Both the position numbers and the translations under genes were made by a program. The notes beneath the pieces were generated by a model that was not told where the DNA came from, did no database searches, and saw only the letters and a list, made by a program, of their open reading frames with translations. Positions 7,803 through 13,616 of a DNA stretch of 13,616 nucleotides are shown here, piece after piece; positions within the stretch are counted from its first letter, which is position 1; the number at the start of each line of letters is the position of its first letter. The DNA is from Bryobacterales bacterium. GTDB lineage: Bacteria; Acidobacteriota; Terriglobia; Bryobacterales; Bryobacteraceae. Location: assembly GCA_003132905.1 (NCBI GenBank), contig PKZC01000395.1, forward strand, positions 9,976 to 23,591. Reading direction: 5' to 3'.

Positions 7803-8977
7803 AAATCGGATTCGATGTCAGTCAGACCGGCGATGCGAAGTGCGGCTGCGGCTATTTTGCGGATGGCCTCATCCGCGAGCTTGCCGCCAATGACTGCGTG
7901 AACGAGTACATTCTTTATCCTGCCGTCGGCGACGTGTTCTGGGATCCGAAATCCGCTGGGACCTTCGCGTGCGATCGTCCGAATTTTCGGCGGTTATCTG
8001 TGCCCAGGGATTTCGAAGTCTCACGCCGGTTCTGGGGCAAGCCGGATGAGAACTTTGAACAGAAGTTGGGCAGCCCTGACGTTTTCCACGCTAATAACTT
8101 CTATTGCCCTCAGGGATTAACAAACGCGCGACTGGTGTACACGTTGTACGATTTGAGTTTTCTTCACGAGCCCCGCTGGACGACGGAGCGGAACCGTGTC
8201 GGCTGCTTCGAGGGAGTGTTTCGGGCCAGCTGGAATGCGGACTTCTTTATCGCGATTTCCAAATCTACAAAGCAACATTTCCTCTCGACATTCCCTCATG
8301 TCTCCGAAGACAGAATCGCCCTGATTTACCCCGGCAGCCGGTTTGAGTATTTGGCTGCGGGCGCGCGCCCAGAGCGTTTCCGAGACCTTAAGCCGGGCGG
8401 TTTCTGGTTGGCGGTCGGAACTATCGAACCCCGGAAGAACTACTATCGATTGCTCGATGCCTGTCGGATACTCCAGGCCCGGAATGCATTTGATCTTCCG
8501 CTAGTAGTCGCGGGCGGTAAGGGTTGGCTCTCCGAGGACTTCAACGCCCAACTGCATGGTTTGGAACCCGATCGCGACCTATTTCTGCCGGGATACGTTT
8601 CGGACAACGAACTGGCCTGGTTGTTCCAGAACTGTTTCGCATTTGTCTATCCGTCGCTCTTCGAAGGCTTTGGGATGCCTGTGTTAGAGGCGCTAGGTTT
8701 CGGTTCGCCGGTGCTCTGCGCTCAGACCAGTTCCCTGCCCGAGGTGGGTGGCGACGCCGCGATCTACTTCGATCCTTCAGAACCAGAGAGCATCGCGCAA
8801 GCTATGATTGGGCTGCTTCGCGGCGACGTAAGTCGCGAACGATTGAAGGAAGCGGGTCACCGCCAGGCTAAGGAATTCTCGTGGGCGCGCTCGGCGGCCA
8901 GAGTTCGCGAGGTGTACCAGGAGGTTGTGAAGCGGCCAAAGGTCGGTGAAGGACGATTTTCTGCGGCAGCCGATTGA
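7799..8977 (+). CDS. Family 4 glycosyltransferase (GT-B fold)
   Basis: This 392-residue GT4 protein is of normal family length. The N-lobe begins MKIGFDVSQTGD followed by a Gly/Cys-rich loop near residues 14-19. The C-lobe has VGTIEPRKN from about residue 204 and the donor-binding FEGFGMPVLE (288-297, giving E289-x7-E297). An SLPEVGGDA segment follows and closely resembles the one in the GT4 module of the upstream fusion protein. It is a retaining transferase using an NDP-sugar, probably for the same glycan as its neighbours. The ATG lies in an ATGA overlap with the GT2 stop. I see no strong Shine-Dalgarno, so translation is probably coupled. The stop overlaps the TTG of the next gene. Confidence 0.93.
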   Translation: MKIGFDVSQTGDAKCGCGYFADGLIRELAANDCVNEYILYPAVGDVFWDPKSAGTFACDRPNFRRLSVPRDFEVSRRFWGKPDENFEQKLGSPDVFHANNFYCPQGLTNARLVYTLYDLSFLHEPRWTTERNRVGCFEGVFRASWNADFFIAISKSTKQHFLSTFPHVSEDRIALIYPGSRFEYLAAGARPERFRDLKPGGFWLAVGTIEPRKNYYRLLDACRILQARNAFDLPLVVAGGKGWLSEDFNAQLHGLEPDRDLFLPGYVSDNELAWLFQNCFAFVYPSLFEGFGMPVLEALGFGSPVLCAQTSSLPEVGGDAAIYFDPSEPESIAQAMIGLLRGDVSRERLKEAGHRQAKEFSWARSAARVREVYQEVVKRPKVGEGRFSAAAD

Positions 8978-10839
8978 AGTTGTCGCCGACATCTTGCAAA
9001 GATGGTATCCGTGACCGGAACATCCACCTGAAAATCGACTTTCCCGAATATATGCACGACATTACGAACATTCTGGAACTTGCTTCGGTCGCAGACTATG
9101 ATTTTCGGCATTCGGCCAATCCCGAGGACCCGCTGAAGCACCTGTTCGACGATTGGGTCGCCTATTATCGGCTGAAATGGGCAATCGCGCGTGTCCTCCA
9201 GCCAAAACGAATCCTCGAGATCGGTGTGCGCTTCGGGTATTCAGCAGCCGCCTTCCTGGATGCCTGTCCCAATGCAACTTATCTTGGGATTGACGTTGAC
9301 TCCGAAGACTTCGGTGGGCACCAAGGAGCGATTCAGTGGGCGCGCCGCATCACACAGGAGTCCAACGCCGACTACTTAATCGCTGACTCACAGCAGCTTG
9401 ACGAATTTCCCGGTGGCCCATATGACTTGATTCACATCGACGGGCAGCAGGACGGGGCGGGTTCTATCCGGGACCTGCTGAAAGCGCTACCGAAGGGCCG
9501 CCACATACTCTTCGATGGCTATTTTTGGACTCGCACTAATTTTCAGCATGTCTCGGAATTTCTGTATTGCCATCGTGACGTGATCGAGAGTTGCGTCATC
9601 CTTCCCGGCTACCCAGGTGAATTGCTCATCACTCCGCGACAAGTAACAGGCGCCTCCGGCCGAGCTTCCACCAGCCTCGATCTCCGCAGCGCTTATACGG
9701 ACTCGTATTATCTAGCCGATTGTGGAGGATTCGAGGAGTACAAGCGAGACAAAGGCCTCAGCCTCGGCGATTGGAGACTTCGGGCAGTCGCTGATCTAGC
9801 GGAACTTGCGCCCGTTGGGCGTACTCTGGATTTGGGGTGCGGCCGGGGAGAGCTAAGCGTCCATCTGGCGCGCTTAGGGCATGAAGTGAGCGCGGTGGAC
9901 TATTCGGACAGTGCCATCCAGCTTGCCCAGGCTGCGGCGCAGAATGCCGAAGCTGCCGGCGCGCTACGAATTAACTTTCAATGCGCGGATGTTAATGCGG
10001 CGGACCTCTCCGGATTCTATGATGTCGTCGTCGCTTCGGATCTCATCGAGCACCTGGTGCCGGCAGAATTGGATCGGCTGTACTCGCGCATTGCATCGCA
10101 CCTATCGCCGACTGGGCTGTTTATCATCCACACATTTCCCAACGCCTGGTACTACAAATATGGGCACGCGCTACGGCTGCGCCAGGCCCGAAAATTGGAT
10201 GCCTATGTCCCTCTTGAGCCGCGCACACGATACGAGCAGCTGATGCATATCAATGAGCAGTCGCCCAGAGTCCTGCGGCATCAGGTCCAAGCCTGCTTCC
10301 CGCATGTATTGCTGTGGTTCGCTACCCGCGATTTGGCGGGTCCCTTCGAAAATCTAAAGAGGCGGTTCACGAAGAGCGAAATGCGATCAGCGGAAGATCT
10401 GTTCGTGATCGCGTCCCATTCGCCCATCGATCCGTCCGCTTTAAGCTCCCAGCTGGCAATGCCTCCAATTGCCCTCCCGATGGCATTGTCTCTCGAAGTA
10501 CGGGAGATGCCATTAACTGCATCCAAGGGCGCCACATTTTCGGCCAAAGTGCGGCTGACCAACGAGAGCCGCGTAAACCTTAAGAGCCAAGTACCCAACC
10601 CTGTTCATCTCTCCTACCACTGCTATTCGGAGACACGAGAAACCGTTGCGTTCGAAGGCATGCGGACGAAGATCCCAACCGTAAGGGCGGGTTCTGCCGA
10701 GGAGATCGAAATGCACCTCACCGCCCCCTCGCTCCCGGGAAGGTACCTGTTCAGGATCACGTTGGTTCAGGAATGGGTCGCGTGGTTCGATGAGCCTCCC
10801 CAAAATCTGCTGGTCGAAAGATGGCTAGAAGTAGTCTAA
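8974..10839 (+). CDS. Tandem double SAM methyltransferase with C-terminal beta-sandwich-like accessory domain
   Basis: This 621-residue protein has two class I methyltransferase folds. The first, about residues 45-225, has RILEIGVRFGYS near 78 and DLIHIDGQQD as its later strand, of the Methyltransf_24/cephalosporin-hydroxylase-like type. The second, about 240-460, has LDLGCGRGELS near 286 and SDLIEHL near 356. Residues about 500-621 form a beta-rich domain with PNPVHLSY, EGMRT and LVQEWVAWF; this domain recurs at the N-terminus of the convergent radical SAM protein. The likely role is O-methylation of a glycan at one or two positions. The TTG start at 8974 lies in a TTGA overlap with the GT4 stop but has a weak ribosome site. 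ATG at 9052 (residue 27) is an alternative that would still keep both catalytic domains. Confidence 0.87.
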   Translation: MKLSPTSCKDGIRDRNIHLKIDFPEYMHDITNILELASVADYDFRHSANPEDPLKHLFDDWVAYYRLKWAIARVLQPKRILEIGVRFGYSAAAFLDACPNATYLGIDVDSEDFGGHQGAIQWARRITQESNADYLIADSQQLDEFPGGPYDLIHIDGQQDGAGSIRDLLKALPKGRHILFDGYFWTRTNFQHVSEFLYCHRDVIESCVILPGYPGELLITPRQVTGASGRASTSLDLRSAYTDSYYLADCGGFEEYKRDKGLSLGDWRLRAVADLAELAPVGRTLDLGCGRGELSVHLARLGHEVSAVDYSDSAIQLAQAAAQNAEAAGALRINFQCADVNAADLSGFYDVVVASDLIEHLVPAELDRLYSRIASHLSPTGLFIIHTFPNAWYYKYGHALRLRQARKLDAYVPLEPRTRYEQLMHINEQSPRVLRHQVQACFPHVLLWFATRDLAGPFENLKRRFTKSEMRSAEDLFVIASHSPIDPSALSSQLAMPPIALPMALSLEVREMPLTASKGATFSAKVRLTNESRVNLKSQVPNPVHLSYHCYSETRETVAFEGMRTKIPTVRAGSAEEIEMHLTAPSLPGRYLFRITLVQEWVAWFDEPPQNLLVERWLEVV

Positions 10840-10842
10840 CGC

Positions 10843-10861
10843 TAATCCGAAAAACGAATTA
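10843..10861 (-). terminator. Possible shared terminator hairpin between convergent genes
   Basis: The 25-base gap between the two convergent stop codons is almost filled by an inverted repeat. Read on the minus strand, TAATTCG and CGGATTA pair over seven positions (one G-U) around a TTTTT loop. On the plus strand the same stem has one C-A mismatch. The stem is AT-rich and no T run follows on either side, so it would be a weak terminator. Its placement exactly between the stops is the main argument. Confidence 0.3.
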
Positions 10862-10864
10862 CCT

Positions 10865-12265
10865 TCACCCTCCGAACATCGTTCGCGGGTCATCGAAGAC
10901 GCCGGCATACATCGGCAGCGCAATATTCGTGAGAGGCTGATAAACCGTGCAGCTCTCGCAAACGGAAGGCAGCTTTTTCCAAAGGTGCCTGACTTTTTCG
11001 CTCCGATAGATCTCGGCGAGCGGCTTTTCGGTGATGTTGCCGAGGTGAAGGTCCGAAGCCTCCCCGTAGTCCGCGCACGGGCAAAAGGTCACGTCTCCAT
11101 TGACGAGGACGTAACTGGCCAGCATCGGAAGAAAGCACTGATCGCGGCTACCCGTTAGCTGAATCCAACGTCCATCCAGCGGGAGAGGCTTTGATGTGTC
11201 TACCACATTGAGCCAGTTGGTGTACTCCACAGTCCAAGTAAATGGAATGGGCCGCCCGAACGTTTTCTCGATCCATTCCTTCAGGAATTCCGGAGAACGC
11301 TCCCGCAACAACCGCAAGCCTAAGCGAATCTTATCCGTATCGCCAGCTGCGTCCACCGCACGACGAACATTGTCAATTACTCGGTCGAACATAGTGCGGC
11401 GAGTAATCAGGGTATGCTCCTCGCTGTCGAGGCCATACAAGGAGATATGCAGCCCACTCAACTGGCTCACGATAGATGCGAACTCGTTGTCGTCTAACAT
11501 CTGGAACAGCGACGCGTTGGTGGTGAAACTCACATCCGTGATCGCCGGGCGCTGCCGTATCAGGTGGAAACGCTCGATCAGAAATCGATCCAGGAAAACG
11601 TCGCCGAGCTTGGGCGTCAACGAGAGCCAGCCACCACCGATAGCAACGTACTGATCCAGCGCCATTTCAAACAGATCGAGCGGCATGACACCTTTCTTTC
11701 GCTTGGCCGAACTGTATGGGCAGAAGATGCAGTCGAAATTACACGCGTTCACCGTTTCGATCGCCACCAACACTGGGCGGTTACCGCCGTCAAACGACAA
11801 CCGCGAACCGAATTTCCTATGGTTCAGCTGATCGAAGTCGCCAAATATGGGGGCCTCATCGGATGAGGTCCACCAGCGTTCGCGACGCACCTCCACGTTC
11901 CGGTCCACGAAACGCCCGACCGGGGGATCGCTGAACCAAAACACGTGCTCTTGTACAAGAGCCACGCGCAGGACTAAGCTGCCTGTAACTGACGGACTTT
12001 TGACGGTCAGTCGGACATTGGCCGACGAATTCGGTTGTATCGGAGAGGTCAGCTGAGTGCGAAGGCCCTCGAGCCGAGAGCCGTCCGGATGAATCCAGAA
12101 GTACGAGATTCTAAGCGGATTTGGCTCTGTGCTGGTTAACGTGAGGGTACTTCGATTCTCAATTCGTACTTCCACAGACGGGACATCGGCCGAGTCCAGC
12201 TTGTCTGGGCAATTCACAACGTCCAGAACGATGCTAGACCTCTCGCACTCGGGGATGATTTGCAT
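10865..12265 (-). CDS. Radical SAM protein with N-terminal beta-sandwich-like domain and SPASM-like C-terminus
   Basis: This 466-residue protein has three parts. Residues about 10-127 are a beta-rich accessory domain (PNPLRISYFW, EGLRT, LVQEHVFWF) matching the C-terminus of the convergent methyltransferase. Residues about 165-350 are a radical SAM barrel with the cluster motif C175-x3-C179-x2-C182 (CNFDCIFC). The C-terminal part has C377, C395-x-C397, LHLGN and C436-x2-C439, which resembles a reduced SPASM/twitch region holding about one auxiliary Fe-S cluster. Such enzymes use a 5'-deoxyadenosyl radical to modify peptides, sugars or lipids; here a glycan-linked substrate is inferred from the shared domain. 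The gene follows the CmoB-like gene by 29 bases and is probably co-transcribed with it. No clear Shine-Dalgarno precedes the ATG. Confidence 0.9.
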   Translation of the reverse strand: MQIIPECERSSIVLDVVNCPDKLDSADVPSVEVRIENRSTLTLTSTEPNPLRISYFWIHPDGSRLEGLRTQLTSPIQPNSSANVRLTVKSPSVTGSLVLRVALVQEHVFWFSDPPVGRFVDRNVEVRRERWWTSSDEAPIFGDFDQLNHRKFGSRLSFDGGNRPVLVAIETVNACNFDCIFCPYSSAKRKKGVMPLDLFEMALDQYVAIGGGWLSLTPKLGDVFLDRFLIERFHLIRQRPAITDVSFTTNASLFQMLDDNEFASIVSQLSGLHISLYGLDSEEHTLITRRTMFDRVIDNVRRAVDAAGDTDKIRLGLRLLRERSPEFLKEWIEKTFGRPIPFTWTVEYTNWLNVVDTSKPLPLDGRWIQLTGSRDQCFLPMLASYVLVNGDVTFCPCADYGEASDLHLGNITEKPLAEIYRSEKVRHLWKKLPSVCESCTVYQPLTNIALPMYAGVFDDPRTMFGG

Positions 12266-12294
12266 GATGATTTTGAGTAGAATCCAAATGCGGG

Positions 12295-13107
12295 TCAGTT
12301 ACCCAAAGCCAGCTGCTTTCGAACGACCTCGCTTACCCCTTCATAGGACTGGCCCATCGTGTCAGCATCTCCGGCGACCGCTTGAAACGCCGCGCGGTCT
12401 CCCCACTGACTGATTAAAGAAGCATTGAACCCAGAGGATTCGAACGCGTCCAGTACAGCTTGAATGTTTGGCCCGAACCAGTTCGAATAGTCATCGGCCA
12501 GCTCGTTGGATTTATAGAACTGCCAGAGCGGAACTTGCGTCAGGGCACTGTGATAAGACGACAAGGGCTGAAAGTCCTTGCCTTCCGCAAGGAAACGCTG
12601 GTCGATCACCAACGTTTCGGAATAAATGGTTCCGCGCGATACTCTTCGTAGCTGATCGATCGCCAGTAGTGGATAACGGAGGTGGTACAGAACACCAAAG
12701 AACAGGATCACATCAAAAGTGCCGATTTCCTCAGGATCCAGATGGTAAACAGACCCGCGATGAAAACGGACACGCTTGGATCGCAAGGCGGCTTTGAGCG
12801 CCGTGAAACCTAGCTCGTCCGGTTTTTGTAAGTCCAGTGCGACGATCTCGGACGCGCCGCGACGCTCGCACTCGAATGCGCAGCAACCGTTGAAGGTCCC
12901 CACATCGAGCACCCTCTTGCCAGATAGGTCGACCGGCACTGCACTATTACCGAGCATCGTCTCCACGGAGTTTCGTCCAGGAGTGAAAATACCCTGGAAG
13001 ATCTCCCAGCGTTGATGCCAATGGGGGACCCTCCGGAACAAAATGTCGGTATCCAAATCGGGCGGGCAAGCAGCAGCAGCGGAGAGGTGTGAGCTCATCG
13101 TCCCCAT
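12295..13107 (-). CDS. Class I SAM methyltransferase, CmoB-like (Methyltransf_9 type)
   Basis: This 270-residue methyltransferase has motif I VLDVGTFNG (residues 66-74), an acidic strand-2 end VALDL (89-93), and a FFGVLYHL segment after strand 4. A WF-x-PN segment precedes the last helices. The arrangement resembles the methyltransferase fold of CmoB, the tRNA wobble-uridine carboxymethyltransferase. It is shorter and sits in a glycan locus, so acting on a sugar or another small molecule is more likely than acting on tRNA. The first ATG (13105-13107) has GGTG and AAAGAA upstream. A second ATG at residue 4 has GGGGA three bases before it, so the exact start is undecided by three codons. It is the first gene of a minus-strand pair with the radical SAM gene. 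Confidence 0.85.
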   Translation of the reverse strand: MGTMSSHLSAAAACPPDLDTDILFRRVPHWHQRWEIFQGIFTPGRNSVETMLGNSAVPVDLSGKRVLDVGTFNGCCAFECERRGASEIVALDLQKPDELGFTALKAALRSKRVRFHRGSVYHLDPEEIGTFDVILFFGVLYHLRYPLLAIDQLRRVSRGTIYSETLVIDQRFLAEGKDFQPLSSYHSALTQVPLWQFYKSNELADDYSNWFGPNIQAVLDAFESSGFNASLISQWGDRAAFQAVAGDADTMGQSYEGVSEVVRKQLALGN

Positions 13108-13313
13108 CGTTCTTTTTCACCAGGCTCCGGGTGTCGCGCCCAATTGTAGGCAGTTTGTTGAGCGACGCCGCCATAATGCTGACTAGTATCTGGACAGTAG
13201 TGGCTCATCGATGCCATTCTACCTCAGATCTCCGGCAGGGTTTTCTCGCTAAACCTTCCTTAAAGCTCGATTCTCGGGCGCCACCATCCCGCTAATGCCT
13301 TCGAGGACTGCTG

Positions 13314-13332
13314 GGTGATGGGGCCCACCACC
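13314..13332 (-). terminator. Stem-loop just after the right-edge gene
   Basis: On the minus strand GGTGGTGG and CCATCACC pair over eight positions (one G-U) around a GCC loop. The stem begins seven bases after the stop codon at 13339-13341. It is GC-rich and well placed to end or protect the upstream transcript, but no T run follows, so a standard intrinsic terminator is doubtful. The remaining gap down to 13108 shows no convincing gene; a lone TACAAT upstream of the CmoB-like gene has no matching -35. Confidence 0.35.
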
Positions 13333-13338
13333 ATCGCG

Positions 13339-13616
13339 CTATGGTACCGTCCACGTTCCCCGCTGTTGCCATCCGCTGGTGGATCCAGACGAATCCGAAG
13401 CGAACATGTAGACGTTCTTCACCCTGGCGTACGCGAGTTGGAATGTCATCGCCAAATTCAGCGTCAACGTGTTGCCGCTAGGCACAGCCGTCGCCGTAGC
13501 CACATTCACCGAGCATTGGCTGTTTTGCAACGTCGTCGCCGCCCCCAATGTCGCGGCCAGCCATGCCGTCGCCCCATCGTTGAACAAGCTCAAGTGGTTG
13601 CTCGACGGTTGGTAGG
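13339..13616 (-). CDS. C-terminal end of an unidentified, probably secreted protein (cut by window edge)
   Basis: The minus-strand frame is open from the right edge to a TAG at 13339-13341, giving 91 residues. In-frame codons continue to the edge, so the TTG near 13591 is internal and the true start is beyond the window. The segment is low in charge and rich in Ala, Thr, Ser, Asn and Gly, with alternating beta-strand patterns. It has a single Cys in NSQC, a GNTLTLNLA strand, a KNVYMFA strand and a terminal GWQQRGTWTVP. This type of tail recurs, as I recall, at the C-terminus of large extracellular proteins in Solibacter-like Acidobacteriota, where it may serve as a beta-sandwich adhesion or sorting domain. 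The function of the whole protein cannot be told, and it may be unrelated to the glycan locus. Confidence 0.7.
   Translation of the reverse strand, partial: YQPSSNHLSLFNDGATAWLAATLGAATTLQNSQCSVNVATATAVPSGNTLTLNLAMTFQLAYARVKNVYMFASDSSGSTSGWQQRGTWTVP

Noticed and set aside
11196..11654. Plus-strand open frame of 152 residues opposite the radical SAM gene
   Set aside because: It has no motifs and is antisense to the conserved radical SAM barrel.
13089..13295. Small plus-strand gene of 68 residues in the 13108-13338 gap
   Set aside because: It is low-complexity at the start, has no recognisable motif or ribosome site, and partly overlaps the start of the CmoB-like gene on the other strand.

Overview
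The window is a stretch of a bacterial surface-polysaccharide (exopolysaccharide or LPS-type glycan) locus, seen without either end. GC content looks moderately high by eye, and genes are packed with 4-16 bp overlaps, several starting at TTG. The best taxonomic hint is at the right edge. The C-terminal segment there, with an NSQC core, a GNTLTLNLA strand and a GWQQRGTWTVP end, resembles a tail I associate with secreted proteins of Acidobacteriota of the Solibacter/Bryobacter kind. That assignment is from memory and is an inference.

Layout. (1) Positions 2-3724, plus strand: a tightly overlapping sugar-nucleotide block. It holds the 3' part of a UDP-glucose/GDP-mannose dehydrogenase homologue whose usual catalytic Cys is Thr, a short-chain dehydrogenase, a Gfo/Idh/MocA oxidoreductase, and a GHMP kinase resembling heptose-7-phosphate kinases. 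(2) Positions 3725-3901: a non-coding leader with a possible promoter and a hairpin. (3) Positions 3902-10839, plus strand: four overlapping glycan assembly and decoration genes. These are a 1003-residue zinc-ribbon/methyltransferase/coiled-coil/GT4/beta-domain fusion, a GT2 glycosyltransferase, a free-standing GT4 glycosyltransferase, and a tandem double methyltransferase with a C-terminal beta-sandwich-like domain. (4) Positions 10865-13107, minus strand, convergent: a CmoB-like methyltransferase followed by a radical SAM/SPASM-like protein. (5) Positions 13339-13616, minus strand: the C-terminal end of an unidentified large, probably secreted protein.

How the genes may work together (inference): the left block makes an unusual, perhaps heptose-derived, activated sugar. 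The GT4 and GT2 enzymes add residues to a lipid-linked or surface glycan. The methyltransferases and the radical SAM enzyme decorate it. The most notable signal is one accessory domain of about 115 residues shared by two otherwise unrelated proteins encoded convergently: at the C-terminus of the double methyltransferase and at the N-terminus of the radical SAM protein. This suggests that both modifying enzymes dock on the same glycan or carrier. The second is the Cys-to-Thr change in the nucleotide-sugar dehydrogenase, which should prevent the normal four-electron oxidation to a uronic acid. I saw no tRNA, rRNA, CRISPR array, insertion sequence or integrase.
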